Shown here piece by piece: positions 33,753 through 41,984 of a stretch of DNA of 64,000 bases. A model generated the notes under the pieces. It saw only the letters and a program-made list of their open reading frames with translations, ran no database searches and was not told the origin of the DNA. The stretch comes from Nocardioides sp. CFH 31398 (lineage in GTDB: Bacteria > Actinomycetota > Actinomycetes > Propionibacteriales > Nocardioidaceae). The position numbers and the translations under genes are program-made. The stretch covers positions 124,001-188,000 of the forward strand of contig NZ_JAKUHT010000003.1 of NCBI RefSeq assembly GCF_022436705.1, written 5' to 3'. How positions within the stretch are numbered: position 1 is the stretch's first letter; each line of letters opens with the position of its first letter.

Positions 33753-35266
33753 GACGCCCCCTCCCGTCGCAGGTGGACTCTCTCGTCGCCGAGCCGCACG
33801 TCGATCTCCCGCCAGTTCGGCAGGGCGCCGGCGGCGCGGACGAACTCCGCTGCCGAGGTCACGTCGTTCCCGGCGGCCTCCGCCGACCACGCCGGTGCCG
33901 GGGTGACGATCGCGTCGACCTGCTCGGCGGGCAGGACCGTGCGGAGCAGCACCTCGCCGTCCCCGACGTCGGCGCGGCCCGTCTGCTCGACGACGCTCGC
34001 GCGGAGGTCGGCGAGCTCGGGCTCGGCCTGCGGCCGGTCGAGCTCGCGCGTCCGCGGGTTGTCGGCGGCGCGGGAGGCGACCTCGGGGTCGACCGGGCCG
34101 GGCGGCTCGCCGAAGTGACCCAGCAGGTAGCGCAGCACCTCGTCCGGCATGCGTGACCAGGGCTCCTGCCCGGCCTGCCGGGCGAGGACGTTCATGACCG
34201 CCTGGCTGCCGACGAACTGGCTGTAGGGCGTCACCATGATCGGGTAGCCCAGCGCGGCCCGCACCGACCCCACCTCGTCGAGGACGGCCGGCAGCAGGTC
34301 GAGCTGACCGATCTCCGAGAGCTGGCGGCGCAGCGTGCCCATCATCCCCCCGGGCACCTGGTGGCGCTGGTAGGCGAGGTCGAGCTCGGTGGGGCGGCCG
34401 GGCTCCAGGCCCTGGCTCGACGCGATGACCCCGATGATCCGCTCCGCCTCGTGCAGCGGCCCGAGCTCGATGTCGGTGCCGATCCCCACCGCGGCCAGGT
34501 TCTCCACGAGGCGGACGGCGGACGGCTGGCTGGTCCCGTTGCTGAGCGCGCCCAGGGCGGTGTGCAGCACGTCGATGCCGAGCTGGGCCGCCACCACGTA
34601 GACCTCCGGGGCGAGACCCGTGGTGCAGTGGCTGTGGAGCTCCAGGGACCGGTCGCCGGAGGCCGCCCTGAGCTGGGGCACGAGCGTGCGGGTCCGCTCC
34701 GGGGTCAGCAGCCCGCCGGGGTCCTTGAGGTAGATCGCGTCGACGTTCTCGTCGGCGGCGAGCGTCTTGGCGGCCGCGGCGTACAGCGCGTCGTCGTGGA
34801 CCGGGGACTCGGTGAAGGTCACCGCCGCCACGACCTGCTCGATGCCCTCCTCCTTGGCCAGCCGCGCGATGGCGGACGCCTGGGCGGTGTCGTTCATCGG
34901 CTCGGCGATCTGCAGCCGCCGCAGGCCCGACTCGGCGAGCATGCGCATCGACAGACGCATCACCGACTGCGGCGAGCGGTCCCAGGACATGAAGCGCATG
35001 CCGGTGGTGATGAGGGCGAGCGGCGTCCCGGGGGTGAGCGCGCGCATGCGGCGGATGCGCTCCCAGGGGTCCTCGTGGTGCCAGCGCACGCCGACCGAGA
35101 GGTGGGTGGACGAGGTGAAGTCGAGGGCCAGGAAGCCGGCCGCCTCGAGGTGCGGGGCCAGTGCCTCGACCATGCCGGTGGTCAGGCCCGCCGCCCCCCA
35201 CAGGCTCTGGTTGCCGTCGCGGGTGCTGGTGTCGACCAGCCGGACGGACGTCGCGGGCGCGGTCAT
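33749..35266 (-). CDS. Biotin-dependent carboxyltransferase subunit (pyruvate carboxylase B / oxaloacetate decarboxylase type)
   Basis: A 505-residue DRE-TIM barrel carboxyltransferase. Visible are LVDTSTRDGNQSLWGAAG near 9-26 (usual RDGxQSLxATR), EPMNDTAQASAIARL near 117-131, the metal-site Lys in AIYLKDPGGLL near 172-182 (usually KDMAGLL) and metal-binding HSH in LELHSHCTTGLA near 205-216 (usually HTHDTSG). The C-terminal ~100 residues follow the PYC-OADA domain. Changes at three normally fixed spots (ATR lost, KDMAG to KDPGG, HDTSG to HCTTG) suggest that the acceptor is not pyruvate. It acts with the biotin carboxylase and carrier encoded immediately upstream. All junctions overlap by 4 bp. 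Confidence 0.88.
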   Translation of the reverse strand: MTAPATSVRLVDTSTRDGNQSLWGAAGLTTGMVEALAPHLEAAGFLALDFTSSTHLSVGVRWHHEDPWERIRRMRALTPGTPLALITTGMRFMSWDRSPQSVMRLSMRMLAESGLRRLQIAEPMNDTAQASAIARLAKEEGIEQVVAAVTFTESPVHDDALYAAAAKTLAADENVDAIYLKDPGGLLTPERTRTLVPQLRAASGDRSLELHSHCTTGLAPEVYVVAAQLGIDVLHTALGALSNGTSQPSAVRLVENLAAVGIGTDIELGPLHEAERIIGVIASSQGLEPGRPTELDLAYQRHQVPGGMMGTLRRQLSEIGQLDLLPAVLDEVGSVRAALGYPIMVTPYSQFVGSQAVMNVLARQAGQEPWSRMPDEVLRYLLGHFGEPPGPVDPEVASRAADNPRTRELDRPQAEPELADLRASVVEQTGRADVGDGEVLLRTVLPAEQVDAIVTPAPAWSAEAAGNDVTSAAEFVRAAGALPNWREIDVRLGDERVHLRREGAS

Positions 35267-36645
35267 CGCGGTGCCTCCTCGAGCGGGGGTGGCCAGGCGG
35301 CGGGCAGCCACTGCGTGGTGACGCCGCCGGCACGGAAGTCGGGGTGGGACAGGACGGCCTCGTGCACGGGCGTCACCGTGCTGACGCCCTCGACGCGCGT
35401 GGCCCGGAGGGCGGCGAGCATGCCGTCGACCGCCGCCTCCCGGTCGTGGGCCCGCACGATCACCTTCGCCAGGAGGCTGTCGTAGTACGGCGGGAACAGG
35501 TAGCCCTCGTGCACGTGGGTGTCGATCCGCACCCCCGGCCCCCGGGGCCACTCGACCGCGGTGATCCGCCCGGGCGTCGGGCGGAAGTCGGCCGCCGGGT
35601 CCTCCGAGGTGATCCGGCACTCGATGACGTGCGCCGGAGGGACCGCCGGGAGGTCGGGCAGGCCGTGGTGCAGGCCGGCGGCGAGGCGGAGCTGGGCGGC
35701 CACCAGGTCGATCCCGAAGGCCTCCTCGGTGACGGGGTGCTCGACCTGGATGCGGGCGTTGACCTCGAGGAAGACGACGGTGGCGGGCTCGGTGGCCGAC
35801 GCAGGGTCCGACGTGGTGTCCACGAGGAACTCGACCGTCCCGGCGCCCCGGTACCTCAGGTGGGACACGAGGCGGCGGGCGCTGTCGTGCAGCAGCGCAC
35901 GGGTGGCCGGACCGATCCCGGGTGCCGGGCACTCCTCGACCAGCTTCTGGTGCCGACGCTGCACCGAGCAGTCCCGGTCGCCGGCCACGACGCAGCCGCC
36001 CTCGCCGTCGCCGAAGACCTGCACCTCGACGTGGCGGGCGGCGGCGAAGAACTTCTCGAGGTACAGGGCGCCGTCGCCGAAGCCCGCGCGCGCCTCGGCG
36101 GCCGCCTGGTCGACGAGCGTCGGCAGCTGGTCCTCGTGCTCGACGAGGTGGATGCCGCGGCCGCCACCGCCGTGGACGGCCTTCAGCAGCACGGGGTAGC
36201 CGATCTCACGCGCCGCGTGGACCGCCCCGTCCAGGTCCTTGACCTCGGCGCCCGCCGCGACGGGGACGCCCGCGGCGACGGCCACCGCACGGGCGGTGTT
36301 CTTGTCGCCCACCGAGCGGAGGGTGTCGGGCCGTGGCCCGGCGAGGGCGATGCCGGCCTCGTCGAGCATCTCGCCGAGCTCGACCTTCTCGCTGCAGAAC
36401 CCGTAGCCGGGGTGGAGCACGTCGGCCCCCGCCATCACGGCCGCCTGGACCAGCAGCTCGGGTCGCAGGTAGGACAGCGACGGCTGCGGCGGGCCGATCA
36501 CCAGGACGCGGTCGGCGAGCCGGGCGGCCAGGGAGTCCGCGTCGGCCGAGCTCGCGGCCAGCACCGCCTCGAAGCCGAGCCGCCGGCAGGCCGCGACGAT
36601 CCGGACCGCGATCTCACCCCGGTTCGCGACGAGGACGCGGGTCAT
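35263..36645 (-). CDS. Biotin carboxylase subunit (ATP-grasp)
   Basis: A 460-residue biotin carboxylase: N-terminal VLVANRGEIAVRIVAACRRLG near 4-24, HPGYGFCSEK near 78-87, the glycine-rich ATP lid KAVHGGGGRGIHLV near 157-170, and EVNARIQVEHPVTE near 291-304 with the catalytic Glu/Asn/Arg set. It carboxylates the biotin of the carrier protein using ATP and bicarbonate. Length equals stand-alone AccC-type enzymes. Downstream of the carrier gene (4-bp overlap) and upstream of the carboxyltransferase. The active site looks complete, so the module should work. Confidence 0.93.
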   Translation of the reverse strand: MTRVLVANRGEIAVRIVAACRRLGFEAVLAASSADADSLAARLADRVLVIGPPQPSLSYLRPELLVQAAVMAGADVLHPGYGFCSEKVELGEMLDEAGIALAGPRPDTLRSVGDKNTARAVAVAAGVPVAAGAEVKDLDGAVHAAREIGYPVLLKAVHGGGGRGIHLVEHEDQLPTLVDQAAAEARAGFGDGALYLEKFFAAARHVEVQVFGDGEGGCVVAGDRDCSVQRRHQKLVEECPAPGIGPATRALLHDSARRLVSHLRYRGAGTVEFLVDTTSDPASATEPATVVFLEVNARIQVEHPVTEEAFGIDLVAAQLRLAAGLHHGLPDLPAVPPAHVIECRITSEDPAADFRPTPGRITAVEWPRGPGVRIDTHVHEGYLFPPYYDSLLAKVIVRAHDREAAVDGMLAALRATRVEGVSTVTPVHEAVLSHPDFRAGGVTTQWLPAAWPPPLEEAPR

Positions 36646-37166
36646 GCCGGCTCGACCCGCAGCAGGACGTCGCCGTGCTCGACCATGACGCCGTCCTCGA
36701 CGAGGATCTCGGCCACGCGGCCGGCGACTCCTGCCGTGACCTGGTTCATCATCTTCATGACCTCCAGGATCGCCACGGTGGTGTCCGGCTCGACGAGGTC
36801 GCCGACCCGGACGAACTCGGCCCTGTCGGGCGCCGGACGGCGGTAGAGGACGCCCAGGATCGGCGCCGTCACGTCGACGAGGTCACCGGCTGCGGACGAC
36901 GGCGCGGACGACGGCACGGACGACAGCACGGGGGCCGCCGACGCCGGCGGGGCCGACGGCGTCGGGGCGGACGCCGCGGGGGCGGGCGTCGCCGGGACAG
37001 GGGTGGCGGCGGCAGCGGCGGGGGCGGCGTCACGTGAGGCGGACAACCCACCGGCGGCGCGGGACACCCGGACCGAGACGCCGTCGGCGACGACCTCGGC
37101 CTCCACCACGCCCGACTCGTCCAGCTGGGTGAGCAGCGCGAGGACGTCGGACCACGTCGTGCTCAC
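36642..37166 (-). CDS. Biotin carboxyl carrier protein
   Basis: A 174-residue carrier: an N-terminal ~55-residue segment, an Ala/Pro/Ser-rich flexible linker (about 58-98) and a C-terminal biotinyl domain (about 100-174). The biotin-acceptor Lys lies in ILEVMKMMNQV near 142; the canonical motif is EAMKM, so the Ala is Val here, a tolerated variant seen in some carriers. It starts with GTG overlapping the stop of the PEP-binding gene and is followed by the biotin carboxylase gene. The three-protein layout (carrier, carboxylase, transferase as separate chains) is unusual for a pyruvate-type carboxylase in actinobacteria. Confidence 0.9.
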   Translation of the reverse strand: MSTTWSDVLALLTQLDESGVVEAEVVADGVSVRVSRAAGGLSASRDAAPAAAAATPVPATPAPAASAPTPSAPPASAAPVLSSVPSSAPSSAAGDLVDVTAPILGVLYRRPAPDRAEFVRVGDLVEPDTTVAILEVMKMMNQVTAGVAGRVAEILVEDGVMVEHGDVLLRVEPA

Positions 37167-38296
37167 GAGCCGCCCCCCGCCCGGCTGCTGAGGGACTGCA
37201 CCATCGAGAGGTAGGACGTCACCGGCGAGGGGGCCGGCGTCGTCGCCCTCCTCGCGGTCACGACGGTCTCGGGCCGGCTCTGGAGGAGCAGGAACCGGTG
37301 CGACCCGTCGGCGTCGCGGGCCATGGCCCACTCGATGTCCTGCGGGGCGCCGTAGTGCCTCTCGACGCTCACCATGATGTCGGCGAGCTCGCGGAGCTGC
37401 TGGTCGTCGAGCGACGGCTCGTCGGCCCGCTCGGCGGGCACGGGCACCGTCGCGGTGCCGGTGCCGCCCGGCGCCGGCACGCACTGCTGCTCCTTGTGCG
37501 TGATGGTGCGGCTGCGGACGGAGCGCTGGACCTTGTCGATCCAGAACTCGTCGGGCGTCACCTCCCCGGACACCACCGTCTCGCCGAGCCCCCAGCTGGC
37601 GTTGACCGCCATGACGGAGGGGTCGCCGGTCCGCGGGCTCACGGTGAACCCGACGCCGGCCACCTCCGCGTCGACCATCTCCTGCACCGCCACGCTCATG
37701 AGGACGGCCTCGTAGCGGGCCTGGTCGTCGAGCTTGCTGCGGTAGGCGATGGCCTGCGGGGTGAACAGGCTGGCCCAGCAGTCGCGGATGCGGGCGACGA
37801 CCTCGTCGATCCCCACCACCCACAGGTAGGTCTCCTGCTGGCCGGCGAAGCTGGTCGCCTCGCCGTCCTCGGCCACGGCCGACGACCGGACCGCCACCGG
37901 GACCTCCGCGACGCCGGCACGGGCGCACAGCTCGGCGTAGCCCGCGCGGATGGCGCTCTCGACGTGCTCCGGGATCGGCGCGGCGCCGATGATCTCCACC
38001 GCGTGGCGCTGCACCTCGCGCAGGGCGGCGTTGTCGCCGGGGTCGACGCCGGCCGTCCAGGAGCTGATCTGCTCGCGCAGCCCGCCGTGCTCGATGACCT
38101 GCTCCCAGGCGTCGACGGTGATCGCGAAGCCGCGCGGCACCGGGATGCCGGCGCTCGTCAGCTCGCCGAGGCTGGCGCACTTGCCGCCGACCTGGGGTCG
38201 GTCGTCCTTGCGCAGCTCGTCGAACCAGCGGATCGCCGGGGTGTCGGTCACGGACACGGAGGGTCCCTCCTCGTGGCGGGTGATCAGGTCAGGCAT
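37163..38296 (-). CDS. PEP/pyruvate-binding (ATP-grasp) phosphotransferase subunit, PpsB/PEP-synthase N-domain type
   Basis: A 377-residue stand-alone N-terminal domain of PEP synthase. QVGGKCASLGEL near 35-46, VAVRSSAVAEDGEATSFAGQQETYL near 135-159, VQEMVDAEVAGVGFTVSP near 204-221 and NASWGLGETVVSGEVTPDEF near 232-251 are the ATP-binding signatures; DIEWAMARD near 323-331 ends the lid. It lacks the swivelling His domain and the TIM barrel of PEP synthase. The His domain is in the next gene. In size (about 40 kDa) and split it resembles PpsB of phenylphosphate synthase. It would split ATP to phosphorylate its partner's His. The 8-bp overlap with the partner gene fits equimolar production. Confidence 0.85.
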   Translation of the reverse strand: MPDLITRHEEGPSVSVTDTPAIRWFDELRKDDRPQVGGKCASLGELTSAGIPVPRGFAITVDAWEQVIEHGGLREQISSWTAGVDPGDNAALREVQRHAVEIIGAAPIPEHVESAIRAGYAELCARAGVAEVPVAVRSSAVAEDGEATSFAGQQETYLWVVGIDEVVARIRDCWASLFTPQAIAYRSKLDDQARYEAVLMSVAVQEMVDAEVAGVGFTVSPRTGDPSVMAVNASWGLGETVVSGEVTPDEFWIDKVQRSVRSRTITHKEQQCVPAPGGTGTATVPVPAERADEPSLDDQQLRELADIMVSVERHYGAPQDIEWAMARDADGSHRFLLLQSRPETVVTARRATTPAPSPVTSYLSMVQSLSSRAGGGS

Positions 38297-40160
38297 CGAG
38301 GATCGTCACCGTCCCGGTGTCGCCGTCGACGCGGATCAGGTCCCCCGTCCTGATGGCGGAGGTCGCGTTGCCGGTGCCGACGACCGCCGGGAGCCCGTAC
38401 TCGCGGGACACGATCGCGGCGTGGCACATGATCCCGCCGATGTCGCTCACGGCGCCCTTGATGCGGGCGAAGACGGGCGTCCAGCTGGGCGAGGTGATGG
38501 GGGCGACGAGGATCTCGTCCTGGAGCAGGTCGTCGAGCCCCTGGGGGCTCATCACGACGCGCGCGCGGCCCTCCACGACCCCGGGGGAGCCGGCGAAGCC
38601 CTCGAGCACCTTGGCGTCGTCCTCGGCCGCGAGCCACTTCTGCACCTGCTCGTCGGTGATGCCCCAGAGCATGATGGTCATCGGCTCGACGATGGCGCCC
38701 GGAGCGGGGCCGAGGGCCGGCGGCGGCAGCTCGGCGCGGAGCACGTCGAGCATGCGACGGCGCTCGGCCACGATCTTCGGCCAGTACGACGGGCCGATGG
38801 GCTCACCGCCGGAGCACCAGGAGATCTGGACGTCCGCGACGGCGTCGGCCAGCTCGGCGCGCCGCAGGAAGAACATGTCGTCGACCTGGTCGAAGAACCC
38901 GAACCGCACGAAGACCTCGCCGAGCTCGCGCATCTTGTTCCAGAACACCGTCATGTACCAGTGCTCGATGTAGAAGTTGTGGTTCTCGACGTACGGGAAG
39001 ACCGTCTTCGACAGCCCGAGTGCGTCGTCGAAGGCCTGGCGGGCCTCGCCCTCGGGGATCAGCTCGCGGTAGCGCGCCGTGACGGCGTCCCGCTCGGCCT
39101 CGACCTCGGCGACGGGCCGCGACAGGTCCTCGCCGTTGCGCAGGCGGCCGACGTACTCGCCCACCATGCCCAGGGGGAAGGTCGGGTCGTCGTTCCAGCT
39201 GCGGTGGTGGTGGTAGAAGCCGTTGCCGTAGGAGAAGTTGAACCACGGGTCGGCCGAGACCTCCCACTCCGCGAGCCACTGGCGGCCGGCCTCGTCCGAG
39301 GACAGGTCCTGGGTCAGCGCACCGAGGTCGGTGACCCCCACGACGCGGTCGGCGACACCGAGCTCGATCGCCTTCGCGGCGAGACGCTTCAGCTCGTCGT
39401 CCGGCCGGAACAGCAGGACGTCGACGCCGCTGACCATCTGGGCGACCTGCTGGTCCTTGATCTCGGGGAAGTGCGACTTCACCGTCATGAGGAAGTTCAG
39501 GTAGGCGGCGTAGCCCATGTTGAGCATCTCGCTGTGCAGGTTCCACGTCGCGTCGAGCGAGGCGAGGATCGCCTGGAAGGCGACGAGGAGGTCGTTGGCC
39601 TCGGTGACGCCCCGCCCGGCGAGGACGCTCTCCTGGGGCTCGAAGTCCCCCAGCGCCGGGAGCTCCAGCTGCTGCAGCGCGGCGATCTGGGCTCGGACCT
39701 TGTCCTCCCACCGCGCGTAGAGGTCGGGCCAGTTGGCGTAGTAGTGGCCGACACGGGGGCCGAACTCGGCGGCGCGCCGCTCGAGCTCGGCCGGGTCGTC
39801 CACCCCGAGCGCCGACATGTACATGTGCCCGTTGACCACACGGATGTCCATGCCGAGGGCGGGCGGCAGCGCGAACACGCGGGTGTTCATCACCCCGACG
39901 CTCATGTACGCGCTGTCGGCGGTCGCGATGTCGAACGGCGGCATCGGCTCGGGGAACTGCATGCCGTTGCGGAACCAGGTGCGCTTGTCGTCCTTCTCCC
40001 GCCGCTCCTCGAGGAAGAGGTTGAAGTAGGAGTACATGTCGCGCCAGTTCTCGGCACCGGCCGGGGCCGCGACCTCGTACGGGTCGGGGAAGCGGCGTCC
40101 GCCGGTGGGGGCCGCCGTGCCCGACTCCGTGGTCGTCGGCTCGTTCTCGATGGTGGTCAT
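38289..40160 (-). CDS. PEP-utilising mobile-domain protein, PpsA/phenylphosphate-synthase alpha-like
   Basis: A 623-residue protein. The C-terminal ~90 residues are a PEP-utilising swivel domain: SPGVVEGRARVV near 528-539 and GGIMCHAAIVSREYGLPAVVG near 575-595, with phospho-acceptor His580. The N-terminal ~500 residues have no motif that I can name but contain aromatic-rich stretches (NFSYGNGFYHHHRSW; YVENHNFYIEHWYMTVFW) likely to form the substrate chamber. The same plan, ~70 kDa with the active His near residue 570, is found in PpsA of phenylphosphate synthase, where the N-terminal part binds phenol. Inference: it moves a phosphoryl group from His580 to an enol or phenol-type hydroxyl. A glycyl-free, TIM-barrel-free build excludes ordinary PEP synthase. 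Confidence 0.82.
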   Translation of the reverse strand: MTTIENEPTTTESGTAAPTGGRRFPDPYEVAAPAGAENWRDMYSYFNLFLEERREKDDKRTWFRNGMQFPEPMPPFDIATADSAYMSVGVMNTRVFALPPALGMDIRVVNGHMYMSALGVDDPAELERRAAEFGPRVGHYYANWPDLYARWEDKVRAQIAALQQLELPALGDFEPQESVLAGRGVTEANDLLVAFQAILASLDATWNLHSEMLNMGYAAYLNFLMTVKSHFPEIKDQQVAQMVSGVDVLLFRPDDELKRLAAKAIELGVADRVVGVTDLGALTQDLSSDEAGRQWLAEWEVSADPWFNFSYGNGFYHHHRSWNDDPTFPLGMVGEYVGRLRNGEDLSRPVAEVEAERDAVTARYRELIPEGEARQAFDDALGLSKTVFPYVENHNFYIEHWYMTVFWNKMRELGEVFVRFGFFDQVDDMFFLRRAELADAVADVQISWCSGGEPIGPSYWPKIVAERRRMLDVLRAELPPPALGPAPGAIVEPMTIMLWGITDEQVQKWLAAEDDAKVLEGFAGSPGVVEGRARVVMSPQGLDDLLQDEILVAPITSPSWTPVFARIKGAVSDIGGIMCHAAIVSREYGLPAVVGTGNATSAIRTGDLIRVDGDTGTVTILDA

Positions 40161-41842
40161 GCGGGCTCCTCGCTGGTGCTGGTCCTGCTGGCGGGTGTGG
40201 TGACGGTGGCGTCGGGGTCGAGGCCGAGGTCGCCCGCGATGGTCCGCCAGCAGTTGAGGCTGTTGCCCCGACCGATGCCGGATCCCGAGTGCATCGAGGA
40301 CGAGCAGTTGTAGAGGTTGGGCAGGACGGTGCGGTAGCCGGACAGCTCGGGGACCGGCCGGAACCGGCCCTGCTGGCTCGCCATCGTGGTGCCCTGGCTG
40401 TAGCCGCCCTCGAGCATGTCGGGGTGCGTCGCCAGGACGTCGCGCGGCATGGTGAGCCGGACGGACTCGATGTTGTCGGCGGTCATGTTGGGGGCGTACC
40501 GCGGCCACTCGGCGCGCAGCAGCGCCTCGACCGAGGCCTCGACGTGCTTCCACCCGTCGCGGTCGAAGAAGCGCAGCGGTGCGCAGAACTCCTCGACCCC
40601 CACCAGGTGGCGGCCCTCGGGCGCGCGGCTGGGGTCCCACAGCGTGTCGGTGCTGCTCAGCGCGAAGAACCGGCTCGAGTGGCCCTTGGTCATGATCTCC
40701 GCCTGGTAGCGCGTGGCCAGCCAGTCGGGGTCCTTCGGTCCCCAGTAGAGACGGGGCTGCGGTCCGACCGCCGGGTCGCCGGTGAAGGAGGCGTAGTCCG
40801 GCGGCTCGTGGACCGCGACGTTGATCCAGACCAGCTGGCCGCGGTCGTAGTGCACGTTCGACAGCCGGTTGCGGGTGCGGCGCTCGAGCGGGACGTCCGG
40901 GCTGAGGTCGAGCAGCGTCTGCGGCAGGCCCAGCCCGCTCACGACCACGTCCGCCGCCACCGTGTCGCCGGACTCGAGCCGGATGCCGGTCGCGCGGCCG
41001 CCCTCGACCAGGACCTGCGCCACCCCCGCGTGGGTGTGGTACTCGACCCCGAGCCTGCGGCCCGCGCCGACGAGTGCGTCCGTGATGGCCTGCGTCCCAC
41101 CGATCGCGATGGCAGCGGGCTCCAGGGAGAGCGTCAGCGCGAGCACGTGGACCAGGCCCTGCAGCCCCGGCACGTCGTCGCCGTAGCACCCGGTCGACGT
41201 CGTGGCCGCCCGCATGAACAGCGTCCGCAGCTCGTCGGACTCGAAGAAGTCGTAGGCGAGCTGACGGACCGTCATGAACTGGTGGACCGGCTCGAGGAGG
41301 CCACCCTCCTCGAGGAGTCGCTCCAGCGGGTCGGGGGTGCCCCACGCCGGCGGCGTCGTGTAGCGGTGCTCGCCGAACGCGCGCTTCCAGCTCGACGAGT
41401 ACGCCTCGTGGATGCGCAGGTAGGTCTCGGCGTCCGCGTCGCTGAACCGGCGGATGGCCTCCTCGGTGCGCTTCACGCCCTCGGGCCACGGCTCCTGGGT
41501 GCCGTGGGCGTCGACGACCCGCCAGGCCGACCAGCCGACGAACGAGGACCCGTCGTCGAAGACCATGGCCTCGTTGCCCTCGGGGAACTCGTAGCGCAGT
41601 CCCTCGGCGTAGAGGTCGAAGTCCTTGTACGCCGGGTGCGAGTAGAAGCGGGTCCAGTGCGAGTAGTTGTTCATGCGGAACCCGGTGAGCGGGCCCTTGC
41701 TGCTGATCGCCGACCCGCCGAGGCGCCCACCCCGCTCGAAGACCCCCACGGACAGACCGGCCCGGGCCAGGTAGGGGGCGATGATCGTCGCGTGGTGCCC
41801 GCCTCCGAGCACCACTGCGTCGTACCGCGCTGAGACCGTCAC
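40157..41842 (-). CDS. FAD-dependent oxidoreductase, phytoene-desaturase (CrtI) superfamily
   Basis: A 561-residue flavoprotein. The dinucleotide-binding motif is AVVLGGGHHATIIAPYLARAG near 9-29, followed by VGVFERGGRLGGSA near 32-45; GTQAITDALVGAGRRLGVEY near 235-255 and a C-terminal SSSMHSGSGIGRGNSLN near 525-541 follow the CrtI/carotene-isomerase order. Such enzymes desaturate, isomerise or saturate C=C bonds of hydrophobic substrates. I placed the start at GTG 41842 with GGAGGA five bases upstream. It is the first gene of the nine-gene carboxylase operon, and its promoter region holds one of the four shared dyads. Substrate unknown. Confidence 0.83.
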   Translation of the reverse strand: MTVSARYDAVVLGGGHHATIIAPYLARAGLSVGVFERGGRLGGSAISSKGPLTGFRMNNYSHWTRFYSHPAYKDFDLYAEGLRYEFPEGNEAMVFDDGSSFVGWSAWRVVDAHGTQEPWPEGVKRTEEAIRRFSDADAETYLRIHEAYSSSWKRAFGEHRYTTPPAWGTPDPLERLLEEGGLLEPVHQFMTVRQLAYDFFESDELRTLFMRAATTSTGCYGDDVPGLQGLVHVLALTLSLEPAAIAIGGTQAITDALVGAGRRLGVEYHTHAGVAQVLVEGGRATGIRLESGDTVAADVVVSGLGLPQTLLDLSPDVPLERRTRNRLSNVHYDRGQLVWINVAVHEPPDYASFTGDPAVGPQPRLYWGPKDPDWLATRYQAEIMTKGHSSRFFALSSTDTLWDPSRAPEGRHLVGVEEFCAPLRFFDRDGWKHVEASVEALLRAEWPRYAPNMTADNIESVRLTMPRDVLATHPDMLEGGYSQGTTMASQQGRFRPVPELSGYRTVLPNLYNCSSSMHSGSGIGRGNSLNCWRTIAGDLGLDPDATVTTPASRTSTSEEPA

Positions 41843-41922
41843 CTGCGTCCTCCTCCTCGTGAGCCCACGTCTGCTGTGGCGGGGACCACACTGCTCAGCG
41901 GCGATCCGAGGCCCGCTGTACC

Positions 41923-41939
41923 TTTCCATTCGTTGGAAA
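41923..41939. promoter_or_regulatory. Regulon operator 1, TTTCCA-N5-TGGAAA
   Basis: A perfect 6-bp dyad (TTTCCATTCGTTGGAAA) in the divergent gap between the carboxylase operon (start 41842) and the first iclR gene (start 41985). It is of the same form as three other dyads at 42801, 44382 and 49859. It lies about 45 bp upstream of the iclR ATG, a position suited to autoregulation and to joint control of both transcripts. Confidence 0.8.
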
Positions 41940-41984
41940 ACTTGACCGGCGCGGCCGGTCGTCGGGAGGGCAGGGGCAGACCGC

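Noticed and set aside
37163-40160. Ordinary PEP synthase split by a frameshift
   Set aside because: The two chains overlap by 8 bp with proper starts, the TIM barrel is wholly absent and the large N-domain of the second chain has no counterpart in PEP synthase.
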